Source: Zoogloeaceae bacterium (GTDB taxonomy: Bacteria; Pseudomonadota; Gammaproteobacteria; Burkholderiales; Rhodocyclaceae). From it: a stretch of 64,000 nucleotides of DNA. Shown here one piece after another: positions 48,636-57,073 of the stretch. Position numbers and translations under genes: made by a program. The notes below the pieces were generated by a model that worked only from the letters and a program-made list of their open reading frames with translations, was not told where the DNA came from and did no database searches. Each line of letters begins with the position of its first letter. Position 1 is the stretch's first letter. Where the stretch lies: positions 186,001 through 250,000 of the forward strand of contig JACKMC010000002.1 of the NCBI GenBank assembly GCA_024235595.1. The letters are read 5' to 3'.

Positions 48636-49157
48636 ATGAAAAAGACACTGATTATTCTTCTGCTGGGTGCTGTACCTGCACTGGCGCTCGCCGGCGGCGA
48701 TCATGCCGGGGCGCACGCCATGCCGGCACACGACATGGCAGGCATGCACGGCGCGATGCATGATGATGACGATGCGCACCCCGGCGCGGTCGGCAAGGCC
48801 GGCAATCCGGCCGAAGTGTCGCGCACCATCGAGCTCACCATGGACGACTCCATGCGCTTCGTCCCCGACCACATTACCGTCAAGGCCGGCGAGACCATCC
48901 GCTTCTTCGCCAGGAACCGAGGCAAGGTGCCCCACGAGATGGTGATCGGCTCGATGGTCGAGCTCAAGGAGCACGCCGAGATGATGCGCAAGATGCCCGG
49001 CATGCAGCACACCGAGTCGAACATGGTCACCCTCAAGCCGGGGCAGCGCGGCGGCATCGTCTGGAAGTTCGAGCAGCCCGGCACGGTCGACTTCGCCTGC
49101 CTGATACCCGGGCACATGGAGGCCGGCATGGTCGCCAAGGTAACGGTGACCGACTGA
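48636..49157 (+). CDS. Periplasmic cupredoxin (CopI-like)
   Basis: A 173-aa secreted protein with signal peptide (MKKTLIILLLGAVPALALAG), a Met/His-rich stretch (HAMPAHDMAGMHGAMHDDDD) and a C-terminal cupredoxin fold with type 1 copper ligands in VPHEMVIG, DFACLIPGHMEAGM (His, Cys, His, Met). Such proteins raise copper tolerance in the periplasm. It is 46 nt after copB, with the same direction. Confidence 0.85.
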   Translation: MKKTLIILLLGAVPALALAGGDHAGAHAMPAHDMAGMHGAMHDDDDAHPGAVGKAGNPAEVSRTIELTMDDSMRFVPDHITVKAGETIRFFARNRGKVPHEMVIGSMVELKEHAEMMRKMPGMQHTESNMVTLKPGQRGGIVWKFEQPGTVDFACLIPGHMEAGMVAKVTVTD

Positions 49158-49203
49158 CCGCACGCTGGGCGCGAATGGGCCGTTTTTGCCACTGGAGACG
49201 CTG

Positions 49204-49335
49204 ATGAACTGGATCCGCAAACTGTTTCGAGGCCTGCTGGGCTGGATGCAGGCCAATGAAAAGGCGCACGCTCGCAAGAGCCCTTCCGCCTGTTGTTCGG
49301 CTCCCCCGCCGGGTGCCGGGCGGCCCCGCAAATGA
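49204..49335 (+). CDS. Small protein with CC motif in copper cluster
   Basis: A 43-aa protein: an amphipathic start (MNWIRKLFRGLLGWMQANEK) and a tail with adjacent cysteines (SPSACCSAPPPGAGRPRK). GGAGA stands 5 nt before ATG 49204, and it fits neatly between the cupredoxin and cytochrome genes. It may bind Cu(I) through CC at the inner membrane. No family recognised. Confidence 0.55.
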   Translation: MNWIRKLFRGLLGWMQANEKAHARKSPSACCSAPPPGAGRPRK

Positions 49336-49353
49336 ACTCATAGGGAGATACGA

Positions 49354-49734
49354 ATGATCAAGACCTCTCGCGCGCTGCTGCTGCTCGCCACGCTGCTTGC
49401 GGGCAGTGCCATGGCCCAGGGCATGCAGGTTCCGAAACCTTCGGCGGGCCTGATGCCGAATCCGAACATCGGCAAGCCGCTGTTCGACACGCACTGTGCG
49501 TCCTGCCACGGCGCCGACCTCGAGGGCAGCGACAAGGGGCCCCCCATGCTGCACAAGGTCTATCAGCCCTCCCACCACTCCGACATGGCCTTCCAGATGG
49601 CGGTGAAGAACGGCTCCCGCGCCCATCATTGGAACTTCGGCGACATGAAGCCGGTCGAGGGCGTAACGGCCGATGAGGTCGCACACATCACCGCATACGT
49701 TCGGATGCAGCAGCGAAAGGCCGGCATTCGGTAG
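49354..49734 (+). CDS. Class I cytochrome c, periplasmic
   Basis: A 126-aa protein with signal peptide (LLLLATLLAGSAMAQG) and one heme site CASCH (about residue 48), with Met ligand candidates in FGDMKPVEGV. It resembles small cytochrome c proteins in copper-resistance clusters and could pass electrons during copper oxidation. It starts 18 nt after the CC-protein stop. Confidence 0.85.
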   Translation: MIKTSRALLLLATLLAGSAMAQGMQVPKPSAGLMPNPNIGKPLFDTHCASCHGADLEGSDKGPPMLHKVYQPSHHSDMAFQMAVKNGSRAHHWNFGDMKPVEGVTADEVAHITAYVRMQQRKAGIR

Positions 49735-49841
49735 TCGCGTCCACACGCCCCCGCGTTCGGGCACCTCGAGCGAACGGGCAAGCCGCAAGGCGGAAAGCGG
49801 GAAACCGCGCATCCTCGGGCCGAATGGCCCGGCGCAGGCTT

Positions 49842-50882
49842 TCAGTGGGAATGCCGGTGATGTATATCCGGGAAGTGTGGGTGCTCGTGGATGATGGCGA
49901 CGTGTTCGTGCCAATGATCGTGAGGCTCGCGGCCGTCCCATTCGAAGGCGTGCCGGTGCTGGTGGTGAGCGTCGTGCGTGTGCATGTGACGATGGGCGAG
50001 CGCCTCATGAAGATGCTCGTGTTCGTGGCGCTCGGTCAGGTGCAGGTACACGCCCCAGGCCATCAGGCCGGCCGCAACCCAGAACGTCGGATAGGTGGGC
50101 TCATCGAATAGCGCCAGCGCCACCGCCGTGCCAATGAAGGGCGCGGTAGAGAAATATGCGCCGGTTCGCGCAGTTCCGAGGCCGCGCAGGGCCACCACGA
50201 ACATCACGAGGCTGAATCCATAACCCAGCAGGCCGATCGTCATGGTTCCGAGGGCAATTCCGACGCCCGGCGCGGTCGCCCCGAGCGACAGCGCGAGCAC
50301 GATGTTCACCGTACCCGCGATCAGCCCCTTGCTGCCTGCCAGGAACAAGGCGTCCGAGGCCGAGACCTTGCGAGTCAGGTTGTTGTCGATCGCCCAGCAC
50401 AGACAGGCAAGGGCAATCGCGACCGGGCCCACCAGGCCGGTCGTGCCGCCATCCGCGCGCGGCCACGCGAGCACGACGCCGCCTGCGACGATGGCGAGCA
50501 TGCCCATGACGATGCGGCGGTCGGCGTTTTCCTTGAACACGACCCAGGCAATCAGCGCCGTCAGCACCGCCTCCAGATTCAGCAGTAAGGAGGTGGCCGA
50601 AGCGCTCGTGAGCGTCAGGCCGAACATCAGCGCAAGCGGGCCAAGCACGCCGCCAAAGAGGATCGCGCCCGCGAGCCAGGGCCATTGATCGCTGGCCAGG
50701 CCGCTCGGCTTCCAGCCCCGATCCCGAAGCGCACGGACAAGGGCGAGACCGACCCCGCTGCCCAGGTACATCAAGCCTGCCAGCAGCGCCGGCGGGATCT
50801 CGCCGCTCAGCGGTTTTGCGAACGGCGTGCTGGCACCGAACAGCGCTGCCGCCACCAAGGCGCTCAGGACGCTGCGATTCAT
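49842..50882 (-). CDS. EamA/DMT transporter with His-rich C-terminal tail
   Basis: A 346-aa protein: ten membrane helices in two EamA repeats (MNRSVLSALVAAALFGASTP; LTSASATSLLLNLEAVLTAL; AIALACLCWAIDNNLTRKVS), then a tail of about 62 residues with 23 His (HEHEHLHEALAHRHMHTHDA...). The tail suggests metal binding or metal transport. It is opposite in direction to the cytochrome gene and in line with the P-type ATPase, so it is likely part of the metal response. Start ATG 50882. Confidence 0.85.
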   Translation of the reverse strand: MNRSVLSALVAAALFGASTPFAKPLSGEIPPALLAGLMYLGSGVGLALVRALRDRGWKPSGLASDQWPWLAGAILFGGVLGPLALMFGLTLTSASATSLLLNLEAVLTALIAWVVFKENADRRIVMGMLAIVAGGVVLAWPRADGGTTGLVGPVAIALACLCWAIDNNLTRKVSASDALFLAGSKGLIAGTVNIVLALSLGATAPGVGIALGTMTIGLLGYGFSLVMFVVALRGLGTARTGAYFSTAPFIGTAVALALFDEPTYPTFWVAAGLMAWGVYLHLTERHEHEHLHEALAHRHMHTHDAHHQHRHAFEWDGREPHDHWHEHVAIIHEHPHFPDIHHRHSH

Positions 50883-51128
50883 CGTCTGTGTCTCCCTTGC
50901 TGGCGCGTGACCGCTGTGCTGTTCATTGGCGGGGGCCGGATCGGAGTCGTGCCGCACCCCCAGCATTCGGTGCGATCGCCCCCCGCGCCGGTATCGAGCA
51001 TCGCCGCTTCGATCTGCGCTGCGGGGCGGGCGGAAAATCGTCGTGGACGCCCTTGCTCGAGGATCTCGAGCGGACAAGGGTCCGTATGCGAGCGATTCCC
51101 TCCGTGCCCATGCAAGCCCCGGGTGAGT

Positions 51129-53513
51129 TCAGATCTCGACCCGTCGCAGGCGCAATGCGTTCGCGATCACCGAGACGGAGGACAGGCTCATTGCCGCCGC
51201 GGCAAACATCGGCGAGATCAGGATGCCCAGCGCGGGATACAGCACGCCGGCCGCAATCGGCACCCCCGCGGCGTTGTACACCAGCGCGAAGAACAGGTTC
51301 TGGCGGATATTGCGCATGGTGGCGATGGAGAGCTTGCGCGCCCGCACGATGCCGGTCAGATCGCCCTTGACCAGAGTGAAGCCGGCGCTCTCGATGGCGA
51401 CGTCGGCGCCGGTGCCCATGGCGATGCCCACATCGGCCTGGGCCAGTGCGGGGGCGTCGTTCACACCATCACCGGCCATTGCCACCTTGCGTCCCGCTGC
51501 CTGCAGTTCCGTGACGATGCGCGCCTTGTCCGCCGGCAACACGTCGGCGCGGATCTCGTCGATGCCGAGGCGGGCTGCCACCGCGCGCGCGGTGCGCTCG
51601 TTGTCACCGGTTGCCATGACGATGCGCAGCCCCAGGGCATGCAGTGCCTGCAAGGCGCCGGGCGTGCTGTCCTTGACCGGGTCGGCGACGCTCACCAGGC
51701 CGGCGATCTCCTTGCCGATCAGCACGAACATCACCGTCTCGCCCTGGTCGCGGCGGTCGTTGGCCACGTCCATGTCACCCCTGGCGTCGATGCCGAGTTC
51801 TTCGAGCAGACTGGCGTTACCCAGGGCGACGGCCTTGCCGTCCACCTCGCCCCTTACGCCCTTGCCGGTGACGGCCTCGAAGGCTTCGGCCTTGGTCAGC
51901 GCGATGCCACGTTCTTCGGCGCCCCTGACGATCGCCTCCGCCAGGGGGTGCTCGGAGCCGCGCTCGAGGCTGGCGGCGAGGTGCAGCACCTCGTCCTCGT
52001 CGTGCCCCTGCGCCGGCAGGACCGCCACCAAGCTGGGCTTGCCCACGGTCAGCGTGCCGGTCTTGTCGACAATCAATACATCGACCTTGGCGAAGCGCTC
52101 CAGCGCCTCGGCGTTCTTGATCAGCACGCCGGCCTGGGCACCGCGGCCAGTGGCGGTCATGATCGACATCGGGGTGGCCAGGCCCAGCGCGCAGGGGCAG
52201 GCGATGATCAGCACCGCCACCGCCGACACCAGGGCGTAGGCCATGGCGGGCGACGGACCCCAGACGGACCATGCGAGGAAGGCGAGGATCGCGACGCCGA
52301 CCACCACCGGCACGAAGATGCCGGCCACCGAATCGGCGAGTTTCTGGATCGGCGCGCGCGAGCGCTGGGCGTTGGCCACCATGTCGACGATCTGCGACAA
52401 CAGCGTGTCGGCACCGACCCGCCGGGCTTCGATAATCAGCGAGCCGGTGCCGTTGATGGTGGCGCCGGTGACCTCTTCGCCCTCGGTCTTCTCGACCGGC
52501 ACGGGTTCGCCCGAGATCATCGATTCATCGATCGACGAGCGACCTTCGAGCACCACCCCATCGACCGGCACCTTGTCGCCGGGACGCACGCGCAGCCGAT
52601 CGCCGATCGCCACGTCTTCGAGCGGGATTTCCTCCTCGCGCCCGTCGGGGCGGATCACCCGCGCCGTCTTGGCCGCCAGATCGAGTAGTGCCCGGATCGC
52701 CGAACCGGTGCGCTCGCGCGCCCCCAGTTCCATCAGCTGCCCGAGCAGTACCAGCACCACGATTACCGCGCCCGCTTCGAAATACACGCCCACGTGGCCC
52801 TCGGCGTCACGGAATCCTGCCGGGAAGATCTGCGGCACCAGCACCGCCACGACGCTGAACAGAAAGGACGCGCCGACGCCCAGGGCGATCAGGGTGAACA
52901 TGTTGAGGCTGCGGTTGATCACCGACTTCACGCCGCGTTCGAAGAACGGCCAGCCCGCCCACAGAATCACCGGCGAGCCCAGCAGCAGCTCGGTCCACAG
53001 CGCCGCGCGCTCGCCGATCAGCTCGCGGATGAAGCCCAGGCCGACGAAGGGCCCCATGGTCAGGATCAGCAGCGGGACGGTCAGCACGGCACCGATCCGG
53101 AAGCGACGCCGGAAGTCGACCAGTTCCGGATTCGGCCCTGCCTCCTCGGCAGGCACCCCCATCGGCTCAAGCGCCATGCCGCATTTCGGGCATTCACCGG
53201 GTGCGTCGCGCACGATCTCGGGGTGCATCGGACAGGTGTATTGCGTGCCTTTCGGCACAGGTTTGGTGTCCTTGTGTGCGCCGGAGAGGTAGTGGGCCGG
53301 ATCGGCCATGAACTTGTCGCGACATTTGCTCGAGCAGAAATGATAGGTGCGGCCGTCGTGCTGAGCCGTTGGGTTGCCGGCGTCGGGCGCCACGGTCATG
53401 CCGCACACTGGATCCCTGATCGGTGCGGCGTCGTGATCGTGCTGCGGCTCGGCGGTGTGCTCGTGATGGCATCCCTCGTCGTGAGGGGACGCGGTGGCGT
53501 GGTGCGCGTTCAT
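51129..53513 (-). CDS. copA2: Copper-translocating P1B-type ATPase with N-terminal YHS and heavy-metal-binding domains
   Basis: A 794-aa pump. N-terminus: His-rich, YHS/TRASH domain (DPVCGMTVAPDAGNPTAQHD; FCSSKCRDKF) and YTCPMHPEIVRDAPGECPKC domain. Core: CPC in ACPCALGLATP, TGE in ISGEPVP, DKTGT, HP in SEHPLAEAIV, GDGVNDAPAL. The CPC with following Asn/Tyr and Met-Ser-Ser helices (MSLSSVSVIANALR) mark a Cu(I) exporter (CopA/CueA). ATG 53513 is used; AGGAGGTG lies 14 nt away. Divergent from the cusF-cusCBA group across two CopR boxes. Confidence 0.93.
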   Translation of the reverse strand: MNAHHATASPHDEGCHHEHTAEPQHDHDAAPIRDPVCGMTVAPDAGNPTAQHDGRTYHFCSSKCRDKFMADPAHYLSGAHKDTKPVPKGTQYTCPMHPEIVRDAPGECPKCGMALEPMGVPAEEAGPNPELVDFRRRFRIGAVLTVPLLILTMGPFVGLGFIRELIGERAALWTELLLGSPVILWAGWPFFERGVKSVINRSLNMFTLIALGVGASFLFSVVAVLVPQIFPAGFRDAEGHVGVYFEAGAVIVVLVLLGQLMELGARERTGSAIRALLDLAAKTARVIRPDGREEEIPLEDVAIGDRLRVRPGDKVPVDGVVLEGRSSIDESMISGEPVPVEKTEGEEVTGATINGTGSLIIEARRVGADTLLSQIVDMVANAQRSRAPIQKLADSVAGIFVPVVVGVAILAFLAWSVWGPSPAMAYALVSAVAVLIIACPCALGLATPMSIMTATGRGAQAGVLIKNAEALERFAKVDVLIVDKTGTLTVGKPSLVAVLPAQGHDEDEVLHLAASLERGSEHPLAEAIVRGAEERGIALTKAEAFEAVTGKGVRGEVDGKAVALGNASLLEELGIDARGDMDVANDRRDQGETVMFVLIGKEIAGLVSVADPVKDSTPGALQALHALGLRIVMATGDNERTARAVAARLGIDEIRADVLPADKARIVTELQAAGRKVAMAGDGVNDAPALAQADVGIAMGTGADVAIESAGFTLVKGDLTGIVRARKLSIATMRNIRQNLFFALVYNAAGVPIAAGVLYPALGILISPMFAAAAMSLSSVSVIANALRLRRVEI

Positions 53514-53730
53514 GAATACGGTTTTCACCTCCTTGGGGGCACGTGTCTCATGGGTTCGATGTCGTCGTATCGGGGATGGTTCGCCATGGTGGAGCTTCGA
53601 TCCGTTCTTCATCCGCGGCGGTCGGCGCCATGACGTGCTTTGGGTTTCGAGAGACGAATCAGGCTTCCCTCTTCGGGATCGGGGACGCCTCCATTGTTCG
53701 ACCTGCGAGGAAACGTGAGCATGACTTGTG

Positions 53731-53748
53731 GATGACAAAGTCGTCATC
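53731..53748. promoter_or_regulatory. CopR box 2 (copA-ATPase / cusF region)
   Basis: GATGACAAAGTCGTCATC, a perfect 6-6-6 inverted repeat, in the divergent promoter region of the P-type ATPase and cusF genes. Same design as the box at 45590. Confidence 0.6.
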
Positions 53749-53778
53749 TTTCCTTCCTGGTCAATGACCTGAGGTGCA

Positions 53779-53796
53779 GATTACAAATCTGTCATC
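53779..53796. promoter_or_regulatory. CopR box 3 (upstream of cusF)
   Basis: GATTACAAATCTGTCATC combines the half-site GATTAC of the 45.6-kb box with GTCATC of the 53.7-kb box, 48 nt after box 2 start and 71 nt before cusF. It probably drives cusF-cusCBA. Confidence 0.6.
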
Positions 53797-53866
53797 TTCG
53801 CGTCAGCTCGCCGACGGTATCCCTCCTCTAAAGTGGCGGCACGCAAATCTCATTCAAGGAAAGATC

Positions 53867-54202
53867 ATGAAAGCATTCACCGCCGCCCTCTTCGTGACCG
53901 CCGCTCTGGGCGCCGCCATGCCCGCGAGCGCGGCGGGGGAGCACGGTCATGGTGAGATGCCCATGGCGTCGACTACAGCCGGCATGTCCGAAGGCACAGT
54001 CACGAAGCTCGACCCGGCCAAGGGCAGGATCACGATCAAGCACGGCCCGCTCAAGAACCTTGGCATGCCCGCCATGACGATGGCTTTCAAGGCGGGTTCG
54101 TCGGATATGCTCGACAAGGTCAAGCCCGGTGACACCGTGCACTTTGTCGCAGAAAACGTCGGCGGAACAATGACGGTGACCCGCCTGGAAAACGCGCAGT
54201 AG
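53867..54202 (+). CDS. cusF: CusF-like periplasmic copper/silver chaperone (Trp replaced by Met)
   Basis: A 111-aa secreted protein: signal peptide ending AMPASAAG, then a CusF fold (EGTVTKLDPAKGRITIKHGP; GMPAMTMAFKAGSSDMLDKV). The metal site of E. coli CusF (His, Trp, Met, Met) reads His in KHGP, Met where the Trp would be (LGMPAMTM) and the two Met. It passes Cu(I)/Ag(I) to the CusCBA pump. AAGGAAAGATC precedes ATG 53867. First gene of cusFCBA. Confidence 0.88.
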   Translation: MKAFTAALFVTAALGAAMPASAAGEHGHGEMPMASTTAGMSEGTVTKLDPAKGRITIKHGPLKNLGMPAMTMAFKAGSSDMLDKVKPGDTVHFVAENVGGTMTVTRLENAQ

Positions 54203-54271
54203 CCCCACGCGAGAGGTGTGCCCGCCGATAGCGCTCACCTCGCCGACGATCACCCCCCGGACTGCAAATCG

Positions 54272-55549
54272 ATGAAGCAATGCCTGATGCGCGGCCTGCT
54301 TGCCAGCGCCCTTGGTTGCGCTGTGCTGTTCGGCGAGGCGAATGCCCAGGCGACCGAAGCTTCCTTGGGGGCATCGCTCCAGGGCTTGCTGTCCTACGCC
54401 CGCGAACACAACCCGGAACTGGCCGCGCGCAGCTTGGAAGCCGAGGCGAACCGGGAGCGCGTCGAGCCTGCGGGTGCATTGCCCGACCCCAGGTTCCAGC
54501 TCGAGATGATGGATTTCACCAATACCGTGTCGGGCGGCGGCGCATCCTTGCTGCCAGGGGCCGTTGGGCAGACCCGCTACCGCATCATTCAGTCGGTGCC
54601 GTTCTGGGGCAAACGCGGGTTGCGCAGCGGCGTGGCCGAAGCGCTGGCGGAGCAGAGCGCACGCGTTGCAGACCGCACCGCGCTGGAGATCGAGGCACGC
54701 ATCAAGACTGCCTATGTGCGCTATTACCAGGCGGATGGCCAGTCCGCGATTCTTGGCGAGACGCTTGCGCTGCTCGATGGCTTGAGCCGACTGGTCGAGA
54801 CCCGGTACAGCGTGGGACTGGTGCCGCAGCAGGACGCGATCCGAGCGCACAGCGAACTGACCGCGCTCAAGATCGAACGTGTCGAGGCCGAGCGCCGCCG
54901 CCGCGACGCGGTCGCCAAACTCAACACGCAATTGCCGCGACGGGCCGATGCACCGCTCGATGCGCCGACCCGGCTGCCCGACGTGCCCGCGCAACTCGAT
55001 CTGGCTGCGCTGTTCGAGCGTGCCCGATCACTGTCGCCGAGCCTGGCTCGCGAGCGGCTGGGCGCGGATGCCGCCGCCAAGTCGCGGGAGCTCGTATATC
55101 TCAATCGCTATCCTGATTTCGGCGTCTCATTGACCAATAGTCGCCCGCAGAGCGGCACCGATAGCTGGGATCTGATGCTGGAAGTCAATATCCCGCTGCA
55201 GCAAAGTTCCCGCCGGGCACAGGAGCGGGAGGCCGGGCGACGTGTCGATGCCGCGCGCAGCCAGGTAGCCGCCGCCGAAGCGCGGCTCAATGGCCAACTG
55301 GGTGAAGTGCACGCCGCCCTCGAAGCCAATGTCGACAAGGCGCGCCTGTTGCGCGGCACGCTGCTGCCGCAGGCGCTCGCCAACTTCGATGCGGCCATGG
55401 CCGGGTACGAATCCGGTCGGGTCAACTTCAATACCCTCATTGAGGCAGAGCGACAGATCCTGCGCGCGCGCCTCGCACTGCTGGATGCCGATGCCGAGAT
55501 CCATATCTCGCTCGCTGAACTCGAACTGCTGGTGGGAGCCCCCCTGTGA
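54272..55549 (+). CDS. cusC: CusC-type outer-membrane efflux protein (TolC family)
   Basis: A 425-aa OEP-family protein: signal peptide (LLASALGCAVLFGEANAQA), two helical hairpin repeats (LLSYAREHNPELAARSLEAE; LFERARSLSPSLARERLGAD) and a QSVPFWGKRGLRSG segment. It forms the outer-membrane channel of the CusCBA efflux complex. GTG of the next gene overlaps its stop. ATG 54272 is used; the protein has a signal peptide from there. Confidence 0.88.
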   Translation: MKQCLMRGLLASALGCAVLFGEANAQATEASLGASLQGLLSYAREHNPELAARSLEAEANRERVEPAGALPDPRFQLEMMDFTNTVSGGGASLLPGAVGQTRYRIIQSVPFWGKRGLRSGVAEALAEQSARVADRTALEIEARIKTAYVRYYQADGQSAILGETLALLDGLSRLVETRYSVGLVPQQDAIRAHSELTALKIERVEAERRRRDAVAKLNTQLPRRADAPLDAPTRLPDVPAQLDLAALFERARSLSPSLARERLGADAAAKSRELVYLNRYPDFGVSLTNSRPQSGTDSWDLMLEVNIPLQQSSRRAQEREAGRRVDAARSQVAAAEARLNGQLGEVHAALEANVDKARLLRGTLLPQALANFDAAMAGYESGRVNFNTLIEAERQILRARLALLDADAEIHISLAELELLVGAPL

Positions 55550-57072
55550 AACGACCCATTGCCCTGACGCTGGCTGTGCTTGCCGTCGGTGCGGCACTGT
55601 CGGCCGCCTATTGGGCGGGTAGCCGCCACTCGGCAGTCGCCACCGATTCGCGGCCTCCGGTGCATGCGGCGGAAACCGCGGGGGATACCGGCAAGCCCGC
55701 GCGCAAGATCCTGTACTACCGCAACCCGATGGGCTTGCCGGATACCTCGCCTGAGCCGAAAAAGGACTCGATGGGCATGGACTACATTCCGGTCTATGAC
55801 GGAGACGAACCGGATGGCGAAGGCGCGGTCAAGGTCAGCCCGGCGCGCCTGCAGACGCTGGGTGTCAAGACTGCGATGGCCAAGCTGCGTGCGCTGGATG
55901 CGGAGGTGCGCGCGGTCGGCCGGGTTGAGATCAACGAGCGTGCCATCCACGATGTGGCGCCGCGTTTCGAGGGCTGGATCGAGCGTTTGCATGTGAATGC
56001 CAGCGGTGACCCGGTCAAGCGCGGTCAGCCGCTTTTCTCCGTGTATAGCCCGGAATTGGTCTCGGCCCAGAAGGAACTGGCGATCGCGCGCGAGCTGAAG
56101 CTCGATGCGCCGGATGCTGATCCCGCCGCGCGCGCCGCCGCCGCCCGGCTTGCCGAGGCAGCGCGTGAACGTCTGGCCAACTGGCAGGTCGCAGCCCCCG
56201 ACGGAAAGGTCGCCAGCCGCCTGACCTTCAGGTCGCCGGCGACAGGATTCGTACTCGAGAAGAAGGCGGTGGAGGGCATGCGCTTCATGGCGGGAACGGC
56301 CATCTACCGCATTGCCGACTTGTCTACGGTGTGGGTGATCGCCGATGTGTATGAAAAGGATCTGGCCCGCGTGAAGGTCGGCGACGTGGCCAAGGTCACT
56401 CTCGATGCATTCCCGGATCAGAAATTCGAGGCCAGGCTCACCTACCTCTACCCGACCCTGAACGCAGCCACCCGGACCACGCCTGTGCGCCTCGAATTGG
56501 CCAATCGCGACGGTCTGCTTCGCCCCGGCATGTTTGCTCATGTCGATATCGCGTCGGCCGGCAGCGCATTGCGCCTGACCGTACCCAAGTCGGCGCTCAT
56601 CGACACGGGCGAACGGCAGGTGGTGCTGCGCGTCGAGGGCGAAGGCAGGTTCAAGCCCCAGCCCGTGAAGATCGGGCTGCGCGGGCGCGATCATGTGGAG
56701 ATCCTGGAAGGGCTGGAGGACGGCGCCGAAGTTGTCGTGGCGGCCAACTTCCTGATCGACGCGGAGAGCAATCTCAAGGCCGCGTTGTCGACTTTCTCGG
56801 CGCCTGAGGCGAAGACGGCCAAGAGCTATCAGGCGGTCGGTTCGGTGGATTCGGTCGATGTGTCGTCCGACACCGTGTCGATGAACCACGAGCCGATCCC
56901 CGCGCTGCAGTGGCCGGCCATGACGATGGACTTCGGTCTGGCCAGCAAGGACGTCATCGAGGGGGTGCTGCCGGGGCAACCGGTGCGCTTCACCTTCGAA
57001 GACCGGGGGGACGGCGAATTCGTCATCATCAAGATCGAGCAAGCCGGCGCGGCCGCGCACACGGAGCACTGA
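55546..57072 (+). CDS. cusB: CusB-type membrane-fusion protein with fused CusF domain
   Basis: A 508-aa periplasmic adaptor. N-terminal anchor (VKRPIALTLAVLAVGAALSA), metal-binding start (YYRNPMGLPDTSPEPKKDSM), lipoyl/beta-barrel region (PRFEGWIERLHVNASGDPVK; GMRFMAGTAIYRIADLSTVW) and a C-terminal CusF-like domain with His, Trp, Met, Met in MNHEPIPALQWPAMTMDF at the same spacing as CusF. It links CusA to CusC. GTG 55546 overlaps the cusC stop by 4 nt. Confidence 0.92.
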   Translation: MKRPIALTLAVLAVGAALSAAYWAGSRHSAVATDSRPPVHAAETAGDTGKPARKILYYRNPMGLPDTSPEPKKDSMGMDYIPVYDGDEPDGEGAVKVSPARLQTLGVKTAMAKLRALDAEVRAVGRVEINERAIHDVAPRFEGWIERLHVNASGDPVKRGQPLFSVYSPELVSAQKELAIARELKLDAPDADPAARAAAARLAEAARERLANWQVAAPDGKVASRLTFRSPATGFVLEKKAVEGMRFMAGTAIYRIADLSTVWVIADVYEKDLARVKVGDVAKVTLDAFPDQKFEARLTYLYPTLNAATRTTPVRLELANRDGLLRPGMFAHVDIASAGSALRLTVPKSALIDTGERQVVLRVEGEGRFKPQPVKIGLRGRDHVEILEGLEDGAEVVVAANFLIDAESNLKAALSTFSAPEAKTAKSYQAVGSVDSVDVSSDTVSMNHEPIPALQWPAMTMDFGLASKDVIEGVLPGQPVRFTFEDRGDGEFVIIKIEQAGAAAHTEH

Positions 57073-57073
57073 G

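Noticed and set aside
50883..51128. Possible remnant gene between EamA transporter and Cu-ATPase
   Set aside because: Short frames with Cys and His exist but none has a recognisable start or family; treated as intergenic.
51129..53513. Zn/Cd/Pb P1B-ATPase as alternative
   Set aside because: CPC motif context, YHS and CPMHPE domains and copper neighbours favour Cu(I) export.
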